Source of the DNA: an uncultured Oscillospiraceae bacterium
GTDB taxonomy: Bacteria; Bacillota; Clostridia; Oscillospirales; Ruminococcaceae
Length of the DNA stretch: 64,000 nucleotides
NCBI GenBank assembly: GCA_910586535.1
Contig: CAJUHS010000013.1
Coordinates: 30,686 to 94,685, forward strand
Direction of reading: 5' to 3'
In this document: positions 41,114 to 49,462 of the stretch, in pieces
How the letters are laid out: each line of letters begins with the position of its first letter
Numbering within the stretch: the stretch's first letter is position 1
Notes under the pieces: generated by a model
What the model saw: only the letters and a program-made list of their open reading frames with translations
Database searches by the model: none
What the model was told of the DNA's origin: nothing
Made by a program: the position numbers and the translations under genes

Positions 41114-41584
41114 ATGATTTGCACAATTATTTCCGACGGAACAGAGTTGTACGGCAAATGCAGAAACGAGTACGAAAAACCATACGCCGAAATAAAAAAA
41201 TGCCTGCGTGAAAAGCTTTGGGAGCTTTTCACAAGCGGATTCGATACCTTTTATGTAAACTGTGAATACGGCATACCCCTGTGGTCTGCGGAAATCATCT
41301 GCGCAATGAAAATGTATAATCCTGTCAAACTGAATATCGCAATACCCTATGAGGAACAAGCCGCAAATTGGTGCGAGGAACACCGCGACCGCTATTTTAA
41401 CGTTCACGCCGAAGCTTACAAGGCGGTTACTGTAAGCAAACAGTACAGCGCTGAATGCCGCGAGGCGGCGGACGTATTCATGCTCTGTCAGAGCGATGCG
41501 CTTGCCATACGAAGCACCGAAAAAAACAATCTTTTTGCAGAAAGATATGCAAAACAAAAAGGTATCCCGATAATCTATTTATAA
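41114..41584 (+). CDS. SLOG-superfamily (YpsA/DUF1273-like) protein
   Basis: 156 residues. The Rossmann-like layout ICTIISDGTELYGKC..., GFDTFYVNCEYGIPLWSAEIICAMK, LNIAIPYEEQAANWCEEHRDRYF and ADVFMLCQS matches YpsA/DUF1273, part of the SLOG superfamily of nucleotide-derived ligand sensors. ADVFMLCQSDALAIRSTEKNN is the usual second-half motif. A GTG nine bases upstream is possible; AAGGCGG suits the ATG at 41114. In some defence systems SLOG proteins bind nucleotide signals; here no effector gene follows except a MerR regulator. Confidence 0.75.
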   Translation: MICTIISDGTELYGKCRNEYEKPYAEIKKCLREKLWELFTSGFDTFYVNCEYGIPLWSAEIICAMKMYNPVKLNIAIPYEEQAANWCEEHRDRYFNVHAEAYKAVTVSKQYSAECREAADVFMLCQSDALAIRSTEKNNLFAERYAKQKGIPIIYL

Positions 41585-41601
41585 AAATTTTCAAAAGCCT
41601 A

Positions 41602-41632
41602 TTGACATTAACGCTGCGTAATGGTTTATACT
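41602..41632 (+). promoter_or_regulatory. MerR-type promoter with 19-bp spacer
   Basis: TTGACA (41602-41607) and TATACT (41627-41632) are 19 bp apart. The over-long spacer holds an imperfect dyad (TTAACGC/GCGTAA), the hallmark of promoters twisted open by MerR regulators. The gene it drives is the merR gene itself. Confidence 0.8.
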
Positions 41633-41651
41633 CATATTCGGAGGCGATAAA

Positions 41652-42401
41652 ATGAAAATGTCTGTAAAGGAATTTGCAGTTCTCTGCGGCGTAAGCGCGC
41701 GCACGCTGCGGTATTACGACGAAATAGGACTGCTCAAGCCAGCCGCTGTGGATAAATACAGCGGGTACCGTTTTTACGACGGGAACTCCCTCGTTCGTAT
41801 GCAGGAAATTTTATTCTACAGAGAGCTGGATTTCTCCCTGAAAAGCATTTCAGATATTTTGTCGTCCCCTGATTACGACAGACGTAAAGCCATGGAGGAG
41901 CAGAAACGTTTGCTCACGCTGAAAAAACAGCGTCTGGAAAGGCTGATAGAAGCTCTCGAAACGGCGGAAACGTCCGAACAAGGAGGAATCATCATGAATT
42001 TTGAAGCGTTTGATAACAGCGCCTATGAAGCGGCTCTACGTGAGTATGCCGCCGAAGCAAAGGACAAGTGGGGCAAAACGGAGGCATATTCGGAGTATGA
42101 AAAAAAGTCCCGAAATTACTCTGGAGACAAGCAAAGCGAAATTATCTCAGCCATGGACGGTATCATTGCTGAATTTGCAAACTGCCTGAAAAAAGGGGAA
42201 ACTCCCGACAGCAAAACCGCTCTTGACCTTGTAAAAAGGTGGCAGGACTTCATTACCGAAAATTACTACAAATGCACCGATGAAATACTTTCAGGTCTCG
42301 GAAAAATGTACACAGCCGACGAACGGTTCAGGAAAAACATCGACCGTCACGGCGATGGCACTGCGGACTTTATGTCCCGTGCGATAGCAGCTTACTGCTG
42401 A
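41652..42401 (+). CDS. MerR family regulator with TipAS-like ligand domain
   Basis: 249 residues. The N-terminal winged helix (KEFAVLCGVSARTLRYYDEIGLLKPAAVDKYSGYRFYD) and the coiled-coil dimer helix (to about residue 110) are MerR. The C-terminal half (about 115-249), with RWQDFITENYYKCTDEILSGLGKMYTADERFRKNIDRHGDGTADFMSRAI, matches the TipAS antibiotic-recognition domain, which traps thiopeptides and other hydrophobic drugs. No transporter is adjacent, so self-activation may be its only local target. GGAGGCG precedes the ATG. Confidence 0.9.
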   Translation: MKMSVKEFAVLCGVSARTLRYYDEIGLLKPAAVDKYSGYRFYDGNSLVRMQEILFYRELDFSLKSISDILSSPDYDRRKAMEEQKRLLTLKKQRLERLIEALETAETSEQGGIIMNFEAFDNSAYEAALREYAAEAKDKWGKTEAYSEYEKKSRNYSGDKQSEIISAMDGIIAEFANCLKKGETPDSKTALDLVKRWQDFITENYYKCTDEILSGLGKMYTADERFRKNIDRHGDGTADFMSRAIAAYC

Positions 42402-42459
42402 TACACGCTGAACAAGTGACATTCCTTTTTGAATGGGATAGGCTGATAGGCTAAGGAAA

Positions 42460-42477
42460 AATAATAAAAGCTGCGGA
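42460..42477 (+). repeat. 18-bp direct repeat, copy 2
   Basis: Identical to 40527-40544. The copies are 1933 bp apart, and the segment between them carries only regulatory or ligand-sensing genes. Confidence 0.8.
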
Positions 42478-42506
42478 CTTTATTATAGATCCGCAGCTTT
42501 TATTTT
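42463..42506 (+). terminator. Terminator after the MerR gene
   Basis: AATAAAAGCTGCGGA (42463-42477) pairs with TCCGCAGCTTTTATT (42490-42504), followed by TT. No gene is supported between this and 42740. Confidence 0.85.
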
Positions 42507-42675
42507 GCCGCCAATATTTTATGGTATAAAGCAAGCTTACTGCACAGAGCTGAAGCTTCCCGAAGCAAACATCGCTTAAGTCCCAAGTTTGTTTTGAATC
42601 TTCCGCTTCTCCCTCCCGCGCTGTTGGCAAAAAACCTATGATTAACAAAAAAATATAAAAAATTTGAAAAAACCC

Positions 42676-42708
42676 TTGACAAACGCCAAGTATTAGTGTA
42701 CAATTGTA
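42676..42708 (+). promoter_or_regulatory. Promoter and operator of the GntR-ABC operon
   Basis: TTGACA (42676-42681) and TACAAT (42699-42704), 17-bp spacer. The -10 lies in the perfect palindrome TACAATTGTA (42699-42708), and TTGTATT/AATACAA arms follow, which suits self-repression by the GntR protein. Confidence 0.7.
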
Positions 42709-42740
42709 TTAAGATAATAATACAAAAGGAGGGGGACTTG

Positions 42741-43127
42741 GTGCCTTGGAATTTTAATTCGACTACGCCGATATATATCCAGATAATTGAGCATATAAAA
42801 ATGAGCGTTGCAGTCGGAGACTACAGAGCAGGGGATAAGCTTCTGTCGGTGCGGGAGCTTGCCGCTGAAGCGGAGGTCAATCCAAATACCATGCAGAAAG
42901 CGCTTTCCGAGCTTGAAAGAGAGGGACTGCTCTATACTCAGCGAACGTCGGGAAGATTTATTACCGAGGATAAAGAAGTGATAGCAAGCCTGCGCGAACA
43001 GCTTGCCGCAGAGCATCTGAACGCGTTCCTTAAAAAAATGAACAGGCTCGGCTATTCGCCCGATGAAGCCGTGGAGCTTCTGGGCAGGTACATTTCGGAA
43101 ACAGGCAGCGAAAGAGGGGGAAAATAA
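42741..43127 (+). CDS. GntR family regulator, YtrA subfamily
   Basis: 128 residues. Winged helix with IYIQIIEHIKMSVAVGDYRAGDKLLSVRELAAEAEVNPNTMQKALSELEREGLLYTQRTSGRFIT, and a short C-terminal tail, as in YtrA regulators that control ABC transporters beside them. Translation begins at GTG 42741, 8 bases after AGGAGG; a TTG one codon earlier is less likely. The stop overlaps the ABC start (TAATG). Confidence 0.9.
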   Translation: MPWNFNSTTPIYIQIIEHIKMSVAVGDYRAGDKLLSVRELAAEAEVNPNTMQKALSELEREGLLYTQRTSGRFITEDKEVIASLREQLAAEHLNAFLKKMNRLGYSPDEAVELLGRYISETGSERGGK

Positions 43128-43819
43128 TGCTTATAGAGTGCAGAAATCTAAACAAGAATTTCGGCAGCAAGACCGCTCTCAAGGACGTAAGCCTTAACGT
43201 GGAGAGCGGAAAAATAATCGGACTTTTAGGTCCCAACGGAAGCGGCAAGACCACGCTGATAAAGATACTCAGCGGGATACTGACTCCCAGCAGCGGGGAC
43301 GCTCTGATCTCGGGAAAGCCTATCGGCATCGAAACTAAGAAGATAGTGTCATATCTTCCGGAAAGAACATACCTGAACGAGTGGATGAGCGTAAGACAGG
43401 CAGTAAGCTTTTTCTCTGATTTCTACTCCGATTTCAGCAGTGAGACCGCTTACGATATGCTTGAACGTCTTAACATAAACCCTGCCGAGAGACTTAAAAC
43501 AATGTCCAAGGGTACGAGGGAAAAGGTTCAGCTTATACTTGTCATGAGCCGCAAAGCCGAGCTTTATCTGCTTGACGAACCTATCGGCGGCGTAGACCCG
43601 GCGGCGCGGGACTATATCCTGAAAACCATTCTCGGCAACTACAGCGAGAACGCCTCCGTGGTGATATCCACGCACCTTATAAGCGATATCGAGCACGTTT
43701 TGGACGACGTTATTTTTATCAAATACGGCTCCGTAACGCTTCATTCAAGTGTTGACGAAATAAGGGAGCAGCACGGGAAATCCGTGGACGCGCTTTTCAG
43801 GGAGGTGTTCGCATGTTAG
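43127..43819 (+). CDS. ABC transporter ATPase (YtrB-like)
   Basis: 230 residues. Walker A GPNGSGKTTLIK, Q-loop replaced by SYLPERTYL, signature MSKGTREKVQL (a common variant of LSGGQ in this class), Walker B LYLLDEPIGGVDP, H-loop ISTHL. It belongs to the ABC-2 class linked to YtrA regulators, active on cell-wall antibiotics or unknown substrates. It overlaps the regulator by 1 bp and the permease by 7 bp. Confidence 0.9.
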   Translation: MLIECRNLNKNFGSKTALKDVSLNVESGKIIGLLGPNGSGKTTLIKILSGILTPSSGDALISGKPIGIETKKIVSYLPERTYLNEWMSVRQAVSFFSDFYSDFSSETAYDMLERLNINPAERLKTMSKGTREKVQLILVMSRKAELYLLDEPIGGVDPAARDYILKTILGNYSENASVVISTHLISDIEHVLDDVIFIKYGSVTLHSSVDEIREQHGKSVDALFREVFAC

Positions 43820-44628
43820 GAAAGCTTATCAAATGGGACCTTGCCGCAGACTGGAAAAAATATTCCGTTCTTTATGCGGCTACCTTGCTTGTGAGCGTTA
43901 TGCTCGTCGCTACCGGCAAGATAAAGGAGCATATAATCAATAACAGAATGCTTGAGATAATCGAAGTAATGTTCGGCACGCTGTTCATGACGCTGATAGT
44001 TTCAATTGTAATTGTTGTAGTCGGCTTTACCGTGACCCGATTCTACAAAAACGTTATTCGGGACGAGGGATATCTAACCCATACGCTTCCCGTTCACACA
44101 TGGCAGATACTGGTATCAAAGCTTATCGTATCCTATATCTGGTTCGTATCGGCGGCAATAGTCGGCGCGGCGTGTCTGGGCATAGCTATGGGAGAGCCGT
44201 TATGGCTGTTTGACGCGATCGGGGATTTTGCGGAGTTCATGTCCGAAATACCCTCCTCGCAGGAAAAAAGCGCGCTGATACTTCTTATCGCTATAATAAT
44301 AATATCGGTAGTTTTATCGCCGTTTTTCCTTATGTCCCACGCATATTTCTGCTTCGCTCTCGGTAATCTTTCAAGTAGTCACAAGCTGGGATTAGGGGTA
44401 CTGGCATTCTTCGGACTCAACATTGCGGAAAATATTCTTGCTACTGTGGTAATTGGATTTTTGGATTTCTCCGACGTCGTTTGGACAGATGAAATTATAC
44501 CGCCTGTTCCGGTTTTCGGGGTCATAAACAAAACCATGCTTATAATGCTTATACTGTCTGTTGCAGTATCCGCGGGGCTGTTCATCGCCGCCGAAAGAAT
44601 TTTTGCAAAAAAGCTTAATCTTGAATAA
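43813..44628 (+). CDS. ABC-2 type permease of the GntR operon
   Basis: 271 residues with six membrane segments (about 20-40, 55-80, 105-130, 155-180, 190-215 and 240-262). The segment TRFYKNVIRDEGYLTHTLPVHTWQILVSKLIVSYIW is typical of clostridial permeases next to YtrB-like ATPases. It would form a dimer with the upstream ATPase. A terminator follows at 44643. Confidence 0.85.
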   Translation: MLGKLIKWDLAADWKKYSVLYAATLLVSVMLVATGKIKEHIINNRMLEIIEVMFGTLFMTLIVSIVIVVVGFTVTRFYKNVIRDEGYLTHTLPVHTWQILVSKLIVSYIWFVSAAIVGAACLGIAMGEPLWLFDAIGDFAEFMSEIPSSQEKSALILLIAIIIISVVLSPFFLMSHAYFCFALGNLSSSHKLGLGVLAFFGLNIAENILATVVIGFLDFSDVVWTDEIIPPVPVFGVINKTMLIMLILSVAVSAGLFIAAERIFAKKLNLE

Positions 44629-44642
44629 AACCTCATAACGGA

Positions 44643-44677
44643 AAGTGCGTACATATATTATTGTGTACGCACTTTTA
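44643..44677 (+). terminator. Terminator of the GntR-ABC operon
   Basis: AAGTGCGTACA (44643-44653) pairs with TGTACGCACTT (44664-44674) and is followed by TT. Confidence 0.8.
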
Positions 44678-44757
44678 CTTGTCATTTTCAACAAAACATA
44701 TGTATTGATTTTGTTCAATATTGCACGAACAAATTTTTCAAAAACTATTGACAAAAG

Positions 44758-44806
44758 AGAACCGATGTTCTATAATATAAATCAGAACAAACGTGCAGAA
44801 CATTTG
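44758..44806 (+). promoter_or_regulatory. SOS promoter with LexA boxes
   Basis: TTGACA (44758-44763) and TATAAT (44781-44786), 17-bp spacer. GAACCGATGTTC at 44769-44780 is an exact GAAC-N4-GTTC box of the Gram-positive LexA/DinR type and touches the -10. GAACAAACGTGC at 44795-44806, one mismatch, lies over the transcription start. Confidence 0.75.
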
Positions 44807-44847
44807 TGCAAGCTAAAAAGAGAAGCGCACAGAAAGGAACGATACAT

Positions 44848-45117
44848 ATGACAACATCAAACGCTAAAAATCTTGACCGAGAAAACAGAGAACAAAGGAT
44901 AACCGTTACAGCCCGAAACAGCAGGAGACGTTCGGATAAAAACCTTTGCCCGCAGAAGCTTGCGGGGGGAACCGTTCTTGCCGTATCGCTTGCGGCGGTG
45001 GTTTTCGGCGGAGAGCTTTCCGCCGCGGCAGTAATGATACCTCCCGCGCTGGCGGCGATATTTTCAAAGGAAAAGCTTCTTGACTTCGGCATTTTCGGGA
45101 AAAACCGAACCCCGTGA
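44848..45117 (+). CDS. Small membrane protein under LexA control
   Basis: 89 residues. The first half is hydrophilic and basic (MTTSNAKNLDRENREQ... to about residue 38); then comes one long hydrophobic stretch (LAGGTVLAVSLAAVVFGGELSAAAVMIPPALAAIF, which may cross the membrane once or twice), and a short basic tail. AGAAAGGA precedes the ATG. I know no family for it. The LexA boxes in its promoter suggest induction after DNA damage. In other Firmicutes the small SOS membrane protein is the division inhibitor YneA, but this one lacks the LysM domain. It is monocistronic. Confidence 0.65.
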   Translation: MTTSNAKNLDRENREQRITVTARNSRRRSDKNLCPQKLAGGTVLAVSLAAVVFGGELSAAAVMIPPALAAIFSKEKLLDFGIFGKNRTP

Positions 45118-45128
45118 TGCTCTCTCCC

Positions 45129-45190
45129 ACATAAAATAAATCCCCGTCCTCAAACGTTGAACCGCTTGAGGACGGGGATTTATTTTATGT
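45129..45190. terminator. Large bidirectional terminator
   Basis: A perfect 25-bp inverted repeat (45129-45153 and 45166-45190) with a 12-nt loop, A-rich and T-rich at the ends, serves the small SOS gene and the convergent hydA. Confidence 0.92.
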
Positions 45191-45223
45191 GTTAAATAAT
45201 CCAGTAAGTAAATAAGTCAGAAA

Positions 45224-46969
45224 TTACAGACCTCTCTTAACATAGCTTGTATGGAGTATCTCGTGAGCCTTGTGGCTGCCGGGCTTCTCAAAGAATGTAT
45301 CGTAAACTTCCTTGATAGCAGGGTTCTCGTGAGAACGTCTCATTGTGCTTGCAGCGTCCTGATCGTAGAGAGCCTTTGCGCGGATAGCACGGATATCCTC
45401 AAAGTTGCGTACCGAAGCAGGCTGCTGAGGCTGGCCTCCGCCGTTTACGCAGCCGCCGGGACAGCCCATGATCTCGATAAAGGTATAGTCGGCTTCGCCG
45501 TTCTTTACCCTGTTGAGAAGCGCTGCCGCGTTTGCAGTACCGGAAGCAACAGCAACCTTAACGTCAAGATCGCCGACCTTGTAGGAGGCTTCCTTGATAT
45601 CCTCAACGCCGCGGACTTCGGTAAAGTCGATATTGCCCGCTTCTTCGCCCGTTATCATCTTAACAGCTGTACGAAGAGCAGCCTCCATAACGCCGCCTGT
45701 TGCGCCGAAGATAACGCCTGCGCCTGTGCCTATACCCAGAGGCTCATCGAACTTCTCGTCTTCAAGCTCTGTGAACTTGATTCCGCATCTCTTTATAAGA
45801 CGGGCAAGCTCTCTTGTGGTGATGGAGATGTCCACATCGGGAACTCCCGCTGCGCTCTGGTCGTCTCTGCCTATCTCGAACTTCTTAGCGGTACAGGGCA
45901 TTACGGCGACTACTACCATATCCTTGGGGTCTATGCCCATTTTCTGAGCGTAGTAAGTCTTAGCCGTTGCGCCGAACATCTGCATAGGAGACTTGCAGGA
46001 AGACAGGTTGTCTATCATATCGGGGAAATAATGCTCGCAGTACTTGATCCAGCCGGGGGAGCAGGAGGTTATCATCGGCAGCTTTCCGCCGTTCTTGACG
46101 CGTTCAACCAGCTCGGTAGCCTCTTCCATAATAGTAAGGTCAGCCGCAAAGTCGGTGTCGAATACCTTTGAAAAACCAATTCTGCGAAGAGCCGCAGCCA
46201 TTTTGCCCTCAACGTTGGTACCCATGGGATAGCCAAATTCCTCGCCCAGAGCCGCTCTAACTGCGGGAGCCGTCTGAACGATAACAAACTTGCTCTCGTC
46301 GGCGATAGCGTCCAGAACCTTGTCGGTGTCGTCCTTTTCGGTAATAGCGCCTACGGGACATACAGCGATACACTGACCGCAGGAGATACAGCTTGTCTCG
46401 CCAAGACCAAGCTCAAAGGCGGAGCTGATGTGGGTCTTGAAGCCTCTCTCGTTGGCGCCGATAACGCCTACGCCCTGAGTAGCGTTGCAGACCGCAACGC
46501 AGCGGCGGCAAAGGATACACTTGTTGTTGTCTCTTATCATGTGGGCGGCGGAGAAGTCGATATCGTACTTCATGTTCTCGCCCTCGTACTTGCACTCGTC
46601 GTCAACGCCCATGTCATGGCACATTTTCTTCAGCTCGCAGTTTTCGCTCCTTACGCAGGAGGTACACTTCTTCTCATGTGTTGAGAGGATAAGCTGGAGA
46701 GTTTTCTTTCTCGATTCCAGAACCTTAGGTGTATTTGTAAAGATCTGCATACCTTCGGTAACGGGGTAAACGCAGGAAGCAACAAGGCGCTTTCCTCTGC
46801 CCTCGTCAGCTTCAACAACGCAGATACGGCACGCGCCGATCTCGTTGATATCTTTAAGGTAGCAAAGGGTGGGAATATCAACGTTCGCCATACGCGCAGC
46901 CTGAAGGATAGTTGTACCCTTCGGCGCGGTAACGTCAACGCCGTTGACTTTAACATTAATCATATCCAT
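45224..46969 (-). CDS. hydA: [FeFe] hydrogenase catalytic subunit of HydABC
   Basis: 581 residues. Order: [2Fe-2S] ferredoxin-like domain with CYLKDINEIGACRIC; a His-Cys3 cluster site (HEKKCTSCVRSENC); two [4Fe-4S] motifs (CILCRRCVAVC and CISCGQCIAVCPVG); then the H-cluster domain with TSCSPGWI, MPCTAKKFE and MGCPGGCVNGGGQP. It reduces protons to H2 in the cytosol. With HydB and HydC it forms the trimeric electron-bifurcating hydrogenase, taking electrons from NADH and reduced ferredoxin together. The ATG at 46969 is 10 bases from GGAGG. It is the last gene of the operon. Confidence 0.96.
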   Translation of the reverse strand: MDMINVKVNGVDVTAPKGTTILQAARMANVDIPTLCYLKDINEIGACRICVVEADEGRGKRLVASCVYPVTEGMQIFTNTPKVLESRKKTLQLILSTHEKKCTSCVRSENCELKKMCHDMGVDDECKYEGENMKYDIDFSAAHMIRDNNKCILCRRCVAVCNATQGVGVIGANERGFKTHISSAFELGLGETSCISCGQCIAVCPVGAITEKDDTDKVLDAIADESKFVIVQTAPAVRAALGEEFGYPMGTNVEGKMAAALRRIGFSKVFDTDFAADLTIMEEATELVERVKNGGKLPMITSCSPGWIKYCEHYFPDMIDNLSSCKSPMQMFGATAKTYYAQKMGIDPKDMVVVAVMPCTAKKFEIGRDDQSAAGVPDVDISITTRELARLIKRCGIKFTELEDEKFDEPLGIGTGAGVIFGATGGVMEAALRTAVKMITGEEAGNIDFTEVRGVEDIKEASYKVGDLDVKVAVASGTANAAALLNRVKNGEADYTFIEIMGCPGGCVNGGGQPQQPASVRNFEDIRAIRAKALYDQDAASTMRRSHENPAIKEVYDTFFEKPGSHKAHEILHTSYVKRGL

Positions 46970-46997
46970 TTCTTAAAATCCTCCTTATCCGATCGGC

Positions 46998-48878
46998 TTA
47001 CTTCTTGGAGATCGCGCCGAACTTACATTTTTCGATGCACGCTCCGCACTTCAGGCACTTATCCTTGTTGATAACGTGAGGAGTTTTAACCGAGCCTTCG
47101 ATAGCTCCCGCGGGACAAACTCTTGCGCAGGCGGTACAGCCCTTGCACTTGTCGGGATCGACCTCGAAGCTGAGAAGCTTTTTGCAGACTCCTGCGGGAC
47201 ACCTTTTATCCACAACGTGAGCCACATACTCGTCGCGGAAGAATTTCAGCGTGGAGAGCACGGGGTTCGGAGCAGTCTGACCCAGACCGCACAGGGAGTT
47301 CGCCTTGATGTAGTAGCAAAGCTCCTCCATCTTGTCGATATCCTCAAGAGTGCCCTGACCCCTTGTTATCTTGTCGAGAATTTCAAGCAGTCTCTTTGTT
47401 CCCACACGGCAGGGTGTACATTTTCCGCAGGACTCGTCAACGGTAAATTCAAGGAAGAACTTGGCGATATCAACCATACAGTTGTCCTCGTCCATAACGA
47501 TAAGTCCGCCGGAACCCATCATAGAACCGATAGCGATAAGGTTATCGTAATCAATGGGAATATCAAAATGCTCCGCGGGGATACAGCCGCCGGAAGGTCC
47601 GCCTGTCTGAGCGGCCTTGAACTTCTTGCCGCCGGGGATACCGCCGCCGATCTCTTCAACAACCTCGCGGAGGGTAGTACCCATAGGTACTTCAACCAGA
47701 CCGGTGTTGTTGATCTTTCCGCCCAGAGCAAATACCTTTGTGCCCTTGGACTTTTCAGTACCCATTGCGGAGAACCATTCCGCGCCGTTAAGGATAATTC
47801 TCGGAACGTTAGCATAGGTCTCAACATTGTTGAGGATAGTAGGCTTGCCGTACAGACCCTTTTCCGCAGGGAACGGAGGACGTGGCCGAGGCTCTCCGCG
47901 GTTGCCCTCGATAGAGGTCATAAGAGCGGTTTCCTCGCCGCACACAAACGCGCCCGCGCCGAGACGGAGCTCGATATCAAAATCAAAATCCGTACCGAAA
48001 ATACCCTTGCCTAAAATGCCGTACTCACGCGCCTGGCCGATAGCGATCTCAAGACGGTGGATAGCAATGGGGTACTCGGCTCTTACGTATATGTATCCCT
48101 GATTTGCGCCGATAGCGTAGCCTGCTATAGCCATAGCCTCCAGTACAACGTGGGGGTCGCCCTCAAGAACGGAACGGTCCATGAACGCGCCCGGGTCGCC
48201 CTCGTCGGCGTTACAGCACACGTATTTCTGATCGGCGTTGGGAACGATGTTCCTTGCCAGCTTCCACTTCATGCCTGTGGGGAATCCGCCGCCGCCCCTT
48301 CCGCGGAGGCCGGAATCAAGGATAGTCTGGATAACGTCCTCGGGCTTCATTTCGGTGATGACCTTTGCAAGAGCCTGATAGCCGTCGGTGCCGATGTATT
48401 CGTCGATGTTTTCGGGATTTATAACGCCGCAGTTGCGGAGAGCAACGCGGTGCTGCTTTTTATAGAAGTTTGTCTCGTTAAGGGACTTGATGCCCTCGTC
48501 TGTAACGGTCTCCTTGTAAAGATATTTTGTATCGACGTGACCGTTAACAAGGTGTTCCCTTACGATCTCGGGAATCTCTTCCTCCTTGACCATGGAGTAG
48601 AAAGCTCCCTCGGGGTAAACGATCATAATGGGTCCCAGCGCACAGAGACCGAAGCAGCCCGTCTTGATAACGTCCACCTTGTCGCTTATGCCGTTCTTTT
48701 CTATTTCCTCGTTCAGCTTTTCAATGATCTTAGCGCTTCCCGAAGAGGTACAGCCCGTACCGCCGCAGACTAAGACCTGATATTTTTTATCGGCGCTGTC
48801 GGAAGATTCTCTGCGGACCTCGACCTGTCCTTTAATTTTATCACGGATAGCGTTAAGTTCTTCCAGCGATTTCTTCAT
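46998..48878 (-). CDS. hydB: NADH-binding flavoprotein subunit of HydABC
   Basis: 626 residues. An N-terminal thioredoxin-like [2Fe-2S] domain (VCGGTGCTSSGS, TGCFGLCALGP) is followed by the NuoF core: GLRGRGGGGFPTGMKW and NADEGDPGAFMDR bind NADH and FMN, and CGKCTPCRVG binds the [4Fe-4S] cluster. At the C-terminus there are two ferredoxin motifs (CKGCTACARVCPAGA and CLKCGACIEKCKFGA). It is the subunit where NADH is oxidised and electrons are split. It lies 28 bp before hydA and 89 bp after hydC. Confidence 0.96.
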   Translation of the reverse strand: MKKSLEELNAIRDKIKGQVEVRRESSDSADKKYQVLVCGGTGCTSSGSAKIIEKLNEEIEKNGISDKVDVIKTGCFGLCALGPIMIVYPEGAFYSMVKEEEIPEIVREHLVNGHVDTKYLYKETVTDEGIKSLNETNFYKKQHRVALRNCGVINPENIDEYIGTDGYQALAKVITEMKPEDVIQTILDSGLRGRGGGGFPTGMKWKLARNIVPNADQKYVCCNADEGDPGAFMDRSVLEGDPHVVLEAMAIAGYAIGANQGYIYVRAEYPIAIHRLEIAIGQAREYGILGKGIFGTDFDFDIELRLGAGAFVCGEETALMTSIEGNRGEPRPRPPFPAEKGLYGKPTILNNVETYANVPRIILNGAEWFSAMGTEKSKGTKVFALGGKINNTGLVEVPMGTTLREVVEEIGGGIPGGKKFKAAQTGGPSGGCIPAEHFDIPIDYDNLIAIGSMMGSGGLIVMDEDNCMVDIAKFFLEFTVDESCGKCTPCRVGTKRLLEILDKITRGQGTLEDIDKMEELCYYIKANSLCGLGQTAPNPVLSTLKFFRDEYVAHVVDKRCPAGVCKKLLSFEVDPDKCKGCTACARVCPAGAIEGSVKTPHVINKDKCLKCGACIEKCKFGAISKK

Positions 48879-48967
48879 TTGGTATTATCCTCCTTGGTAT
48901 ATTTTGTAAATGCTCTCCTGCTTTCATGATATATATGTACTTGTCCGAAAGGAGAGCAAACGGTATA

Positions 48968-49462
48968 TCAGTTGTACTTTGCAAGGATATCGTCGATATC
49001 GTCAACGGTAAGTCTTCCGTAAACGTCCTCGTTGACCGTGAGAACGGGAGCAAGACCGCAGGCTCCTATGCAGCGGCAGGCTTCAAGAGAGAACTTGCCG
49101 TCGGGAGTACAGCCTCCGCCGTCGATGCCGAGCTTTTCGATAAGCTTGTTGTAGATATCGCCGCTTCCCTTAACGTAGCAAGCAGTTCCGAGACATACGG
49201 AAATTTTGTACTGACCCTTGGGGTTGAGCGCGAACTGAGCGTAAAAAGTGACTACCCCGTAGATCTTTTCAAGGGGATAGCCTGTTTCCGCGGCAATTAT
49301 CTTCTGCACCTCAATAGGAAGATAACCGTAGATCTCCTGCGCCTGCTGAAGAATAGGCATAAGGCAGCCTTTTTCGTTCTTATGGCTGTCGATAACGGCG
49401 CGAAGCTTCTTCTCCTGCTCGGAAGTACCCGCGAAAGGAATGGATGAAATAGTAGAACCCAT
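48968..49462 (-). CDS. hydC: NuoE-like subunit of HydABC
   Basis: 164 residues of the NuoE/HydC [2Fe-2S] thioredoxin-like fold. The four cysteines are in CLGTACYVKG and ACRCIGACGLAPV. LMPILQQAQEIYGYLPIEVQKIIA is the usual N-terminal helical region. It relays electrons to HydB. First gene of hydCBA; GAGGAGG precedes the ATG. Confidence 0.95.
   Translation of the reverse strand: MGSTISSIPFAGTSEQEKKLRAVIDSHKNEKGCLMPILQQAQEIYGYLPIEVQKIIAAETGYPLEKIYGVVTFYAQFALNPKGQYKISVCLGTACYVKGSGDIYNKLIEKLGIDGGGCTPDGKFSLEACRCIGACGLAPVLTVNEDVYGRLTVDDIDDILAKYN

Noticed and set aside
42451..42703. Short minus-strand open frames between the MerR and GntR genes
   Set aside because: They cross a terminator hairpin and a promoter, and have no start signal or recognisable product.
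45251..46171. Long open frame opposite hydA (and a similar one at 47076-48014 opposite hydB)
   Set aside because: Antisense shadows of genes with complete metal-binding motifs.
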